NCBI GenBank assembly: GCA_032622095.1
Contig: CP136067.1
Span: 41,213,549-41,277,548, forward strand
DNA length: 64,000 bases
From: Siphonodentalium dalli
Taxonomy: Eukaryota; Mollusca; Scaphopoda; Gadilida; Siphonodentaliidae
Reading direction: 5' to 3'
The notes below the pieces were generated by a model. That model had not been told where the DNA came from. It did no database searches and saw nothing but the letters and a program-made list of their open reading frames with translations. Of the stretch, positions 12,406-23,876 are shown piece by piece (within the stretch, counting starts at the first letter, position 1; every line of letters begins with the position of its first letter). The translations under genes and the position numbers were made by a program.

Positions 12406-13462
12406 CAGGGACGTGTCTAGATGTTCACACCGTTGGGGGATGTCTACTTTGGGAAATTCCAACTGCACCCCCCCCCGATCCGATCCAACCAAACACAAGT
12501 TTTGCATAATTCATCTGCACCCCTTGTATCTCAGTGCTGAGGCCCAATAGCCTATATATCCATAAACCATGGTTCTATATACCGTTATTAGACCATTCAG
12601 ATATTTATTTGAACCTGAAAATTGCATAAATCCTAACATCTAGTGGTCCAACTCCAGACACATGCACACGGCTACGGACAAGATACCATGACAACCGGGC
12701 CGACTATGGTTGCTCGGCCCGGTGGGAGAAAGTTTTGAAAACTAAACAAGAAAATCGCCAAACCTAGCATCTAGACTGGCCTCAAGCTTTCCTAGTGTCG
12801 GAAATTTCAAACCTCATACTCTCACTTAGGTTGGAAATTCTCCAAATGATGACCATTTCATTCCACAATTTTGACCAAATGTAGTAAAATACTGTTTTCT
12901 TAAACTAATTAGCAGTTTTTTATTGGCCACGGGGAGGGACCATGACACACCGGGCCGACCATAGTTCGGCCCGGTGCTGGAAAATTTTGAAATCTGAACA
13001 AGAAAATCGCAAAATCCTAGCATCTAGACTAGCCTCAAGCTTCCTCGGGTTGGAAATTTCAAACCTGACACCCCCACTTAGGTTGAACAATTTCCAACTG
13101 ATGACAGTTCCAATGACAATGTTGACCAAATGTAGGACAATATTGTTTTTTTTAAATTAACTAGTAGTTTTTGACCGGCCACGGGGGAGGGACAATGACA
13201 CAAGCTTTCCAAGTGTTGGAAATTTCCAACTGATGGCCATTTCAGTCCAAAATTTTGACCATTAGTAGGAAAATATGCAAATATTGGTCCAAAAACAATA
13301 ATTTTCCCCAAATAGATAGTTTGAAAATCAAACTACAAAAACATTTTCAACCTATTGTTGGTGTGAAATTTCGAACTAATGTTGTTTCAGGTATGAAATT
13401 TCCGACTGTTGAAAATTTTGACCAAAGTTGGGGGTGAGACACCCCCTGTCGCCACGTCTCTG
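12406..13462. mobile_element. Non-autonomous hAT element with 8-bp TSD
   Basis: The element starts CAGGGACGTG and ends CACGTCTCTG. The 8 bp CACACACT lies directly outside both ends (12398-12405 and 13463-13470), an exact 8-bp target-site duplication as expected of hAT. The interior is full of palindromic ttggaaatttccaa motifs and no transposase is encoded. Sister copy 39857-40945. Just outside, 13490-13513 shows another inverted end of the same family (ctagccatgtccctg), so it may be nested in an older relative. Confidence 0.8.
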
Positions 13463-13513
13463 CACACACTTCCCCCCAAACGGACACCTCTAGCGGGTCT
13501 AGCCATGTCCCTG

Positions 13514-14117
13514 GTCGGATTTTATGTCATAAGACCACGAGCCGACTTATTAAAGCTTATAAGTCCGAATCGTGTATTTGTTTTTTTTTTGCCACCGACC
13601 GGGCTGGTAGATGTGTATTTTAACCACTATATCACCTCTGGTTAAGTGGTCCTACTAATTTACTATGATGTTTCCTGCTAAATTGCTATGATGATGTAGG
13701 ACAAAGCGATGCTACTAAGAAAATAAGAAAAAGTTCCATTATTTTTTCTATCGTTGTCATTTTCGCGGTGTTTGGCTAATCTGAACAAACCGAGAAAAAG
13801 ACACCACGTGTATTAACATTCAAAAAGATTATGTATATTGTGAAATAGTTTTAAAATGGCTGTATTGTTTGTTACAAATCGGTCATAATTGATATTGCTA
13901 ATAGGAAAATAATGTGTTCTTGAATGTTTCATACAGACACTGGCTTTTGCTCAAATCGCTCGAATTAGCGGTGAATAACTGCACTTTTTGTTAACACATG
14001 CATATTTGTCCTACCAGCACCATAGCATCTCAGCAGGACCCACCACCGTCATAGCAAATTATCAGGACCATTTAACCAGGGGCGTATATATTGATATACT
14101 TATATGATATTCGACAG
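13514..14117. other. Non-coding stretch upstream of the first visible lectin exon
   Basis: No exon, transposon end or RNA gene recognised. Earlier exons of the lectin gene (signal peptide, start of the domain) must lie upstream, here or further left, but none could be identified with confidence. Confidence 0.4.
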
Positions 14118-14345
14118 ATGTTGTGGCTATGACCAACCATGCTCTGAACCAATGTGTGTATGAAAGCTCGAACAACGGAGTCAGATACCCTGAGAGCGGC
14201 AATGACGGGAGCCGGATGCAGAACATCTACACCGCTCCATCTTGTTCCCACACCGAAGCAGAGATGAGTCCCTGGTGGATGGTCGACATGGGTCAACAGA
14301 TAACTATAGACCACGTGACTCTGTACAACCGGGGTGATTGTTGTG
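14118..14345 (+). CDS. F5/8C (fucolectin-type) lectin domain exon, N-terminal part
   Basis: Internal exon bounded by an acceptor (attcgacag) and a donor (GTAAGG at 14346). It encodes about 76 residues with the hallmarks of eel-fucolectin/tachylectin-4/pentraxin-type F5/8C domains: SCSHTE, then PWWMVDMGQ, ITIDHVTLYNR and DCCG, where the paired cysteines normally sit. Such domains bind fucose or other glycans and are usually secreted. The exon enters and leaves in phase 1 and joins in frame to 15004. The start codon and signal peptide are not in this exon. Assigned by motif recognition; the ligand is unknown. Confidence 0.8.
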
Positions 14346-15003
14346 GTAAGGACAACATACAATTTGGTGTGCTGGTTTGAGGTAGCGTTGGTTTATAGTC
14401 GCTATAGTATATAGTCTTGACTTGACATTGGCGCTATGACGGCTAACATAACAGAGCGTTTGAGAGATTTTGATTAGTTTTGAACAATGCAGCATATAGT
14501 CTATACAGGCCAAATTACGACATTGTCAGTCATCCTCCAATTGGCTGGTAGAGTGAGAGTTATGTTCACGGATAAATGTAATGCAATGCAATGTTATAAT
14601 TTAAGCAACTGGTACGTTTGCCAGAATCCATTTGCCATTTATTTGAGTGTTACACCAATCCACCACTGCCTTTTACCAATTAAGTGTGAATCGCAAAGGG
14701 AATCGAACTAACTTGGCTATTACTGGATGGCTTATATATTTCGCTTATGACGAAATAACGGGCTATATAATATATATCTTTTCGACTGAGCCACCAGAAG
14801 CCCATTATGTTAGGGCTACATGCAAGAAACGTTTGCGTCTTCAAATTCTATAATTAGAACTATTTTATTTTTCATTTATTCGGGCTTATTTGTAGAGATT
14901 CTTGTAATGCATAAATATGAAAGCACTGAAAAATACGTACGATATATGGGCGTTATATTATGACATATTGTAACATCTGTACACTTTATTATTGATTATT
15001 CAG

Positions 15004-15240
15004 GGGATCGACTAAGCAACTTTACGGTATGGGTCTCACCAAAAATGATGTCAGTCACAGACTACAGTCTCGACAACTTATGCTACGATTACCATGGAAC
15101 CGGTCTGAACGGACAAGTCTGGAATTTCACATGTGGACAGCAGGTTGTTGGCAGGTTTATTAGGGTGCATGTCTACAATACTGTAGCAAGGTCACTGTCC
15201 ATTTGCGAGTTGGAAGTTTACGGCACAATGCAGACAGAAT
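15004..15240 (+). CDS. F5/8C lectin domain exon, C-terminal part
   Basis: Acceptor attattcag precedes 15004, and the join to 14345 restores the codon for the Gly after DCC. The exon continues with DRLSNFTVWVS, a cysteine in DNLCYDY, then VWNFTCGQQVVGRFIRVHV and SICELEVYG, the canonical last strand of an FTP/F5/8C domain. A donor GTATGA follows at 15241, leaving phase 1; read-through would hit a stop a few codons later. Phase 1 matches the PAN exon at 21603, so one secreted lectin-PAN protein is the simplest model, with a 6.4-kb intron. RNA evidence would be decisive. Confidence 0.8.
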
Positions 15241-17161
15241 GTATGAATGTATGAATAATCAGATCGCGTACCTTGCACATGATACGAAAACACACACAAA
15301 TGGACGTGAAAACAGGAGTGTGTTGTCTACCCCACTGTGATAAAAATGTTCAACAGTTGGACATGTCATGTATGCATGACACAATTCGAGTTACAGGAGC
15401 ACCAAACCCGGTCACGTTGTTACTAGTTTTGGTATACAATGGCGGACGAAAGTAAGTACTGAGTTCAGTATGGCTGTACTGTTCAATTATCCACTAACAG
15501 ACCCATTGGAACGAAGGTGGATAAAATAATAAAATGGCAGGATTAAATAAATTTCCATTATACGATTTTCATAGTCCAATCTAGTCCAGGATAATCAAAA
15601 TTGTCCTAGAAATAATTTTAATTTTGTTTCTCTTAGATCTAGCTATAGATGTAAACGGTAACTCCCTAACTGCAGGTGGCGCTCAATTCAGTCACATACA
15701 CACCTATACGTATTTTCACACAAGTATCACAATTTTTCTCTGGGTATAACGGAGCTCTATATATATACATCGATCAGTACGTTTTTGCCAGCTGATATCA
15801 TGAGTTGACTATTTTCTTACTTGAGGACGATTTCTATTCCCCTGTTTTTGTCGCAGTTTCCTGAACAAGACCGAGTCGTCACTTTACCGACTTCTCATAA
15901 GTAGTGTGCATAATATAGTGTCCTTCGAATATGCCACCGTACTAGAAAGTGTGAGATTGCAAATAAGTGCAATGAAACGTTGCCAGTTTGTCAAATGGTC
16001 GACACATGTATATATCAGATATAATGAAGGCACGGAGTTATATACTTATCTGATTAAATGTATTTGACTTTTACATTCTTTATTGTAAATTATAGATTAT
16101 GGCTATGTATGTGTTTATTATTAATAGCAGAACTATATATGCTGAAACAACCCGACCATGTGCGTATAGCTGTACCCATATTCAGGACTTTATTTTACAT
16201 ATTTTGAGGTACACTTGCAGTCAAAGCTACGATAAAGATTCAAATACCGGTAATATCAGAGTCAAGATCAGATGTAAGAGGAGAGCTTTAAATTTCAGTA
16301 CATGTTCATATAATACACTTCTCCGTCCAAATGACCATGTTTATCCACCGAAGAATATGGCAAAGTGTTATCAGGTTTGGCGAATAGAATATATAGTTCA
16401 ACTATTATAGTTATATTTAACTAGTATATTGTCAAATTTGACAATGTACACAACTAAAATCTGTGAACATTCTTGAAGCAGTGTTGAACTCAATTAAATT
16501 GCCATTCGAGCCTTGTACTAGTTCATATCATGTACGTTTTATGGCAGTTATTTATTTCCACTCAATTTTTAAACTTTCTGAGAACGCTCTTCCCAAAATT
16601 TCCTTTCTAATACTATATGATTAATGTCATCTTTTTGACATTTTATTGTTACATAATATGCTTGATGTGGTTTTCGGAAAGCATAGATTCCTTCACGTGG
16701 TGTACCAGCTTAACAATTAAGTAAGTTTCTCTGTATGTCCTTCTAAACTTTCCACCTCCTGACATAGCGCAGATGAGGAAACCCCTTAAACAATGAATAC
16801 AAAGAGTATCTCAAACAGGAAGTTTAGAGCTGGTTAATAATATACTAGAGGATTTCCCGTCATAGATGAATGGATTTTGTCGTGGTAAATCTGATTCAGG
16901 GTCTAAATTACCGCTCGAGACTTGACGAGGCTAGCAACCTCAGACGAACCACCAACTCTCTACTGCTTGCCGCGAAGACCTTCTGCCTCCAAGGATGGCT
17001 TCGTCGGTGGCTCGTTGGTTGGCCCCTGTTATCGAAACTTGGGATCAAGTATATATATATATATCTTTATTTTCCTCCATATAATGAAGAGATGTCAAAT
17101 ACAATCACGAAAATTTAACATATATACAATTAGAAAACATGACCACACAAAAAGTATAAAC

Positions 17162-17672
17162 TGTTTTTTCAAGATGTTGAGCATTAATTTTTTCTACTGT
17201 CCTTTACGTAGTCAACAAAGAGAAGCTTTATTTAAAAGATTGCATGAATTGTTTGTGGACATAACCATTGACATTCTTCTGTTTGCTGATCCTGCACTGG
17301 GCTATAAGATGAATTGTGACATTTGTAAGATAGTCCATGAATATTTCAATAGATTCAATATGAGACTGTGTTCATACTAAATACATGTCATATTATTTAA
17401 TGTTCAATCGTTTTCTCCGAGCCCACCTTTACTGCTCACCCCCCCCCCCCCCCCTCCCCACACCATCTGAAACGTCCCTTATTCAGATGACCTAGACGGG
17501 CAGGCCTCTGTATCCCATGAGTGTCGGTGTTTGCACTTTTGTGTGGGTCACGTTATGTGATGTTTTGTTATTTTCTGTTGTTGGGTCCGGGCTCATATAG
17601 GGTTGCCTGTTGCCCGGACCTGGTCCTGGAGCGATCTCAATGTATATCTTGCACAATAAACTATTGAAAAAA
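17162..17672 (+). mobile_element. 3' tail of a non-LTR retrotransposon (LINE)
   Basis: The frame up to the stop at 17378-17380 encodes SQQREALFKRLHELF, DILLFADPAL and a tail ending FNMRLCSY, resembling the extreme C-terminus of CR1/Jockey-like ORF2 proteins. The following 3' UTR runs to cacaataaactattgaa. The right-arm copy (62462-63290) retains more of the ORF, including the HYFF-type cysteine region, so this copy is truncated at 17045-17165. Confidence 0.65.
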
Positions 17673-18548
17673 ATGACAAACAGAAAAAAGCAAACAAAAC
17701 AAAACATAATTTTTTGCTCATGCCATTTGTGTGTAGAAATCATGCTTTGTTTTATTTTCTCTGTTTGTCACACGCGCATGGGTTGAGACAAGTACGATCA
17801 CAGTTACATAACTGGTATATGGTATAGGATACTTAATGGGAAGCTACAAGATTTATTTAATTAAGTTATTTGCATAATGTATATTATTCCCAACAATGAT
17901 GCAATGTGATTCAAATAGTAATTTGGCTAAAATCACGAGTTCTGGCCAGAAAGAGGCAAGATCATTATGGTGTTAAGTTTGTATCAGATAGCCTTATTCT
18001 ATCGCATTCATATATATATTTCGGCTTTTTGTATTATATAATTGTAAACACACTTTTCTCAAGTGTCGTTTTTGTCAAAATATCACTTTTTCGACAGGAA
18101 GGGTCTGCCCCGAATGATAGCTACATGTTTTAGAGAGAATTGTCGAAAAAATTTCACCGATTAAGGTTCATTTTAAGAGAACCAGTCGGAGATGACGCGT
18201 AACTTTTGCTTGCGAGCTGATGATTTCTGCTACTTGCAGACGAGCTCATTAATATCCATGGTCCATTTGCAGGCGTCAAGCTCACCATTTCGGAACGTAA
18301 ATCCACTAAAACAAATATGGAAGCAACCCTCTCCGAACACTTTCCAAGATATGCCAAAAGTTTAAATAACTGTTGACGCAGAAAACACGTGAAATAACTA
18401 AATTAAGAACCGCATACCCCTACACGTTCCAATCGTCACATCTCGGTCAATTACATATCTTGACCCATCGCAACGATATAGAGTTATTCCTCGTTTGTCG
18501 CCAGAACCGATTTGTTCGGACGCGAGCCTCGGTGATAACATGATAAAC

Positions 18549-20025
18549 CCAGGGGGTGGGGTTCATGAACTTTTTTCCATACAGTAGGCCGGCGTGGGTG
18601 GGTGGTTCAGCTGCGAAAAAAAGTCACTTTTTTCCAAGTGGTCACAGTTTTTTCCTCTTACAACATTTCTGCAATATAATTGCCTCAAAGTGTTCAGCAT
18701 CATTGTTATAGTATGTATGACTCTTATGTCAGGGCTTAGGGGGGGGGTAGTTATATAGTGTGGATATAGGCATAATGCTTATGAGAAATCCCGGTTACAA
18801 ACCAACACTCACAATTTCGTCTTTTGCATCAGATCACATTGTCAAGTACCAACGCCACTGGTTCAAGATGAAAATGGACAGTTATGACACACATGATTAA
18901 AGTAAATAAAAATCAATAAAGCCACTCATTTATATCATTAATGTTTACTCATTAGACCTGATCAGACAGCATAAGAGGAAAAAGGTTACAATACACCAAA
19001 TGATTTACATAGGCCTCAGTGTTAACAAATCCCGCTGGCCTGTATTCGCAGGAAAGCTTTGACCCTGCACGAGTATTTGAAATTAAAGAACGTCCTTTTA
19101 GACACACATAAATGTGCCCAAAAGTACTCGTGAACGTGGTAAATCACACTGCAGCTTGACAAACGTCACACTACCCTTAAAATTGAGAAAAAAATGACAT
19201 AGAAAAAAACACAAACACCTCCCATAAATTATTCGCCATTTACACAGCCATAACCGTTTACCATGTGGTTATATTTGATGTTTCTCGTCGGGAAACACAT
19301 TTGTGCATTTTTTCGTGCACTTTTCATCCATGTATCATTGACCACTCACCTGCCAAAATTTTGTTATGCTGATCCTAGCTTGGTAGTGCCAGTGGAAATC
19401 ACTCTACTAATTTGTATTTGGTGTATTGTAACCAAAACATGGAAATCTCATCATGCTAGAAAGTATTGAATGCTATTTAAAGCCACATCCAGATTTTTGT
19501 TTGATTTTTTAGTTTAATTTATTGTTTTTGTTTTTGACACAATTTCACATCAAAACCATATGAATGCTGATCAATCTGTTAAACGCAATGTTGTCAGATG
19601 GTATAAGATCGTGTGGGTCCATTACTATTTAGGACAAATGTTTGCCTAAATTTTTATTTTATATTTTCGATACAGTTGTATTTGAAGTGATTACAGACAA
19701 GCATTGGAAATATGGTAAAATGTTCATATAACTTGTTTACAAGTCATGAGTCAACTGATAAACAAAAACAAACAGGACAACAATGGGTGCTGCATGTTTA
19801 TACGATTCTTATCTGTTCTCAGATTTATAACTGAAACAATTACCAAGCCTAAATGGTGTGAGACAAAATTCCTTCAAATAAGGGGTGATTTGGCTGGATT
19901 TGGAGGTACCCCGCTTGGAAAAAATATTTTTTCCTTCAAATAAGGGGGTGGTGGGTAACCAAGAGGTGGGAAAACAAATTCAGCCTAGTGTCATGGCACT
20001 TTTTTCCGAACCCCCCCCCCCCCCC
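18549..20025. mobile_element. hAT-like insertion, absent from the right arm
   Basis: TGATAAAC occurs at 18541-18548 and again at 20026-20033, while the right arm has the undisturbed site once near 61574. The ends are inverted: CAGGGGGTGGGGTTC on the left, and gaaccccc followed by a long C-run on the right, with TTTTTTCC just inside both. An 8-9-bp duplication and CAG-type ends fit hAT. Short frames inside show no transposase motif. Part of it (about 18690-18835) also occurs inside a Helitron-like unit at 44935-45195. Confidence 0.8.
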
Positions 20026-20499
20026 TGATAAACCGCATATTTTTGGACAAAAAAACTCTCAGTGTTATAGATTATCACCCCATCATCAGGATCTCCATCG
20101 ATTATCATTCGATTTGGTTGTAATTTACATGTGCGTGTTCACTCTAACATCTTTTAACAAAATGTTAATTTTACCACAATCCAATAAGGTTAATTCAATA
20201 AAACACGCAACGATTTCCCGCATATCAATATTCAGATGAGTTGCAAAGCCGGGTAACACTAACACTTTTATTGATTTAAATGAATATATTCCAGTATTTT
20301 CATAAACTGATTTCAATCGAGGCAATACTTTACCACCAGGGACAAGTGGCCGGGGTGGAGTGTCTGCCCAAGTTAGACAGTTCGTGCCTCACAGACCATT
20401 AGTTGAACAGTAGCGACCAGAATTTTTTTTTATTTGTCCCGATAATTTGACACACATTTCAAAGCGTGTTAATTGAGATATATGTTGTTTTAGACAAAA

Positions 20500-20665
20500 A
20501 AAAAAGTTTTTGGAGAGTGACGGCAATCAGTTGGAAGTTTCCAACATCTGGGAATTTCGAGATACCATTCAGAATGTCCGACCCAATGGGTGCAAATGAA
20601 AATATGGAACTTGGACATTTCTGGTTGCTACAAATGGTCAATGTAATTTTTTGACTGAATTTCAA
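20500..20665. repeat. Fragment related to the ttggaaatttccaa hAT family
   Basis: The words acggcaatcagttggaag, tttccaacatctgg and attctcag-like neighbours recall the interiors of 12406-13462 and 39857-40945. The right-arm partner is 60945-61085. Too short to define ends. Confidence 0.4.
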
Positions 20666-21084
20666 GCCACGGGATTTAGGTTAGGAATTTCCGCCGAAAG
20701 TGTGTTGTACCAGTTTACTGACACAAGACAAATTGTGCTAAAGGAACTTCTCGAATTAATTCGGTTTGGTATTTAATGGTTTAGTGAATTTGAAATTGTA
20801 AATATAGCGGGGGAGCTGGCCGTGTCGAACAATACATCAAGTGGCATTATTTTAACTTGCCATAAACTGCCAACGTGCACCACTTTCTTAATATATTGTG
20901 TAAACAGCTCAGCTTTATCAGAAATCACACAAAACCACTGTCACAGATTGATCACTAGTAACGATGATTTGTCGACAGCTGGCAGAAATTAATCCCTTTT
21001 TGGCAAGTTTACAACTGGTATATTGAAATTTTGCATTGCAAATTACCAGCATTACCAGCATTTGAACGTACCTATATATGATGC

Positions 21085-21568
21085 TTAAAGGCCCAATTTT
21101 CGAGTCACCGATTATTTTGTTTATAATGCGTTGATATACGGTTTTAATAACAATCTATGCCATACCATATGATTATCATACTATAATTCATCACCATTTG
21201 GAACGCCTGTGTTTCAGAAGGTGGCCATAGAGTAATAGAAAATAGCTGAAATCATAAATTAATTGCCCCCATTATGGCTCCCAGAATGGAACAGCATTCA
21301 AACTATAGTTTATTTTCAATGGAAGGGGAATAACTCTATATCTGAATATATAGAGTTATTCTCCTTCCATTGGAAATAATAAGACCTTGTGTAGAAACTT
21401 CAACACAGAACAGACGTCGGTTTCTCAACAAAAACAACGTGTTCAGTTTATTACATCGAATAAGTTGAAAATGCAATGTTTAGGAGCTTCCTCTTTCAAT
21501 AGGTATATAATATGGCATATATTTTATATAATGTGATATAGGGGTTCGAAAGCTAAGTGGGCCTTTAA
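21085..21568. mobile_element. TTAA-flanked MITE, family A, copy 1
   Basis: Ends are TTAAAGGCCCAATTTTCGA and TCGAAAGCTAAGTGGGCCTTTAA-like, inverted, with TTAA at both edges. An internal hairpin built on caatggaaggggaataactc and its complement sits at 21312-21385. It is shared with the right arm (60026-60506), so it predates the inverted duplication. A third copy lies at 27567-28010 beside the BBE-like exon. Confidence 0.75.
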
Positions 21569-21602
21569 CCTGGAGTGTAGTAAACTCGGATGTTTGTTTC
21601 AG

Positions 21603-21838
21603 TTTCAGGAAAGTTCTGTCGGACGTCGAACACAAAAAGCTCTGCCACTCCGCTGGCTATTCTACAAGGCAACAAGTTTGAATGCAGTTTGATGTGCCAG
21701 AGAACACCAAGATGTCGAGCCTTCAATCTCAATCAGCTCAGTCCAGGGGTCTACATGTGTGAACTGCTACAACAATGTCCGTGGAATGCAAATGGAACAA
21801 CCAATGCAATAAACTGGCACTACTACACGCCATGCTAA
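21603..21838 (+). CDS. PAN/apple domain terminal exon (left-arm copy)
   Basis: Acceptor tttgtttcag, then a 78-residue frame closed by TAA at 21836. It reads KFCRTSNTKSSATPLAIL, then C-x3-C (ECSLMC), CRAFNLNQ, YMCELL, CPWN and a final Cys, the cysteine order of PAN/apple domains that mediate protein or glycan contacts in secreted proteins. The exon starts in phase 1, compatible with the F5/8C exon ending at 15240. An intact second copy is at 59756-59991 on the minus strand, differing by six residues. Confidence 0.8.
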
Positions 21839-22362
21839 TAACATTGGTTTCGATACAATTGCACTATACATGTGTATATATATATCAAGACGCCCTGAGG
21901 TCATTTGTCAATTAGACATGTTTGATGGAAACGAGTATTGGATCATGATTTTGTACCATGGTTATCAGCTGTGGTTATTTCCAATTTACTGTTGCTTGAT
22001 TTCTGAATTTCCGTTGAAATTCGTGAACCCGTATTTTTACATTGAGCCAAACACTGAGGCAACATTTGACCCAAATAATTTAAGGGTCAATAGGCTTCTT
22101 TTTTTCTAAATCATACTCATGTGCTATCTTCTCGGGTGTCAACCTGTTGTTGTTTCTGCATCACAGACTGAGTCAAGATTGATTTGTATACGCCCGTTTA
22201 TATTGCTTTACGGGATGATTGTAGTTATACTGAATGGTTATACCACAGGTCAAGTTTTATTTTGTGGTCCGGCCACCTATTTGTTTTACCAGAGTTAGGA
22301 CCTTTTTCGACTTTGAAATTCAAGTCTTCTTGGCTTCCGGTTAGGATGTCAAACTAAGTTAA

Positions 22363-22683
22363 TGGGGTACAATACACTAAATCCAGCCATTTTCGGGACC
22401 ATCTCATTTAACACTCAACAGAATATATGAATGAGTGCAAAATACACTCATTTATCGTATGAATGACACAAACAACATGGTAATTATAACGAAAATGAAT
22501 TTATGACTCAAGCCATAAATTCATTTTCATTATAATTACCATGTTGTTTTGCATCATTCATAGAACAGATGAGTGTATTTTGCACTAATCTACGGCTCAA
22601 ATTCATTCATTTGTTGCATATATTATGTTGAGTATAAAAGGAGATGGTCCCATAAATGGCCAGATTTAGTGTACAGTGCCCCT
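22363..22683. mobile_element. Palindromic TTAA MITE, family C
   Basis: TTAA lies on both sides (22359-22362 and 22684-22687). The ends TGGGGTAC..TACACTAAATC and its complement gatttagtgtac..gcccc are inverted, and the centre is a long imperfect hairpin (gaaaatgaatttatg / cataaattcattttc). The right arm preserves the empty site once at about 59265-59268, so this inserted after the arms separated. The duplication could also be read as TTAATG. Confidence 0.85.
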
Positions 22684-22740
22684 TTAATGTTGACTGAATA
22701 GAATGTAATTCTGTACACTCTAAATCGCGTTAGGTAAATT

Positions 22741-22830
22741 ATACAATGGTGCTCATACTACCACGCGAACATTTGGGTAAATTGTACCCAATGTTAGGCA
22801 ATGTTAGGCAATGTTAGGCAATGTTTTTAC
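22741..22830. repeat. Truncated CACTCTAAAT MITE with aatgttaggc tandem repeat
   Basis: From 22714 (tacactctaaatcgcgtt) the sequence follows the MITE at 58952-59236, including ccacgcgaacattt and gggtaaattgtaccc. It then shows about four tandem copies of the 10-mer aatgttaggc and stops matching near 22823, the left arm's inner boundary. Confidence 0.6.
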
Positions 22831-22892
22831 TGAACGTATATGTGCATATAGTGTCCTAAAGTGCGACGTCAGAATACAGCGACCATTCGAGC

Positions 22893-23060
22893 TTCCTTTT
22901 TTGGGGGTCGCTTCGGTGGCCGTGTGGTATTGACGTCGGACTTTGAGTCGCAAGGCGCGCTCGCCGTCATGAGCCGGGGTTCGAATCCCACCCAATCCCA
23001 AAACAATTTGCACTGTCTCAAAAATAAAATTTGCTTCTAAAAATAGCATGTTCAAAAAGC
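22893..23060 (+). mobile_element. tRNA-derived SINE
   Basis: A polymerase III box A-like sequence (TGGCCGTGTGG, 22917-22927) is followed by a perfect box B (GGTTCGAATCC, 22978-22988) at tRNA-like spacing. The region after box B is unrelated to a tRNA 3' end and lacks a proper acceptor stem, so this is a SINE head and not a tRNA gene. The 3' limit is uncertain. Confidence 0.7.
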
Positions 23061-23876
23061 AATGCTCGGCATGTTTCGGAGGCATAAAATATAACATTGC
23101 TACCTGTGCTATATCTCCTATATATACTTTTAATATAGTTTCCGTGGTATAAAATAATACATATGAATTGAACAGACCTTTTCTGAAACGCTCCTATATA
23201 TCATTAATTGATTTTATTTCGATTGTTTCTGGTTTAATACGTACATACAAACATTTAGGACAGTTATACTGGCTATTTTTAGAACAGAATCTTCAGGCGA
23301 TTTGCGGAAATGTTCGGAGCGCAGCAAGAGGGAACACTATATCGTGTTAGCACTCTCCATCATGGAAAAGTGCCATTTCAAGGAATAAACCACTTTATTG
23401 TGCCTTTATAGACAAATAATATACCCAATCTTCAATGTCTTTGTTTTATTCATAGAAAACATGTGTAAATTTGTAGTCTCTGAACTTTTTTTTATAAAAA
23501 ATAATATGTTGTTTTTGTTTTTGTCGTTGTGGCTCGGAAGAGATAAGACCATCTTGGACACTATGTACATGGACATAATAGAACAGTCTGACATTTCATA
23601 TACACCATTATATATACACACACCAAACAATAACAATACTGTCCCATGCTGTCCCATGTGGTATATATGGGGCGGGATGAAACACGGGTGTTACCTCTTA
23701 CTCACAACTCAGACACACATACCTTGCATTCACATTATTGACATACCGTTCATGTATATGTTGCAAAGAAAAAATGGAAAGGAAATGGGAGATAAATATA
23801 TAATAATAGTTTCTTTCAAGTTTAAATTTTTCGAACTGTTGCCTCTATTCGTGCCCTGTGCAATTGTTTGTGTTGG
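23061..23876. other. No recognised feature
   Basis: A 160-codon plus-strand frame (23398-23880) is rich in Phe, Ile and Tyr, has no family resemblance and terminates exactly at the adjoining TTAA MITE. It is judged a chance frame. Confidence 0.4.

Larger units (their letters stand above)
15241..21602 (+). other. Putative 6.4-kb intron of the lectin/PAN gene
   Basis: It runs from the GTATGA donor to a tttgtttcag acceptor. 15241-16443 holds no recognised feature. The rest lies in the left arm of the inverted duplication and contains a LINE tail, a hAT insertion and a TTAA MITE that ends 34 bp before the PAN acceptor. Whether the two sides are spliced together is inferred only from matching phase 1. 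Confidence 0.5.
16444..22823 (+). repeat. Left arm of a large inverted duplication
   Basis: The reverse complement of 59030-64000 aligns here in order: tgtacacaact at 16445 with the window end, the LINE tail (17.2-17.7 kb), 17800-18540, 20034-20670, the TTAA MITE, the PAN exon, and 21840-22823. Homology may continue left of 16444, because the right arm is cut by the window end. Two insertions (18549-20025 and 22363-22683) are found only in this arm. In the PAN exon the arms differ by nine substitutions in 236 bp. Confidence 0.9.

Noticed and set aside
13490-13513. True right end of the 12.4-kb hAT at CCATGTCCCTG
   Set aside because: The flanking octamer does not match the left flank, whereas the end at 13462 is followed by an exact CACACACT duplication.
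16849-17045. Conserved frame in both arms (RLDEASNLRRTTNS) as a gene
   Set aside because: It sits next to a CTAG-type repeat edge (aatatactag) and a LINE tail, differs by indels between arms and has no recognisable family. Treated as repeat sequence.
22895-22990. tRNA gene
   Set aside because: Box A and box B are present but the acceptor stem does not pair and the sequence runs on into a SINE body.
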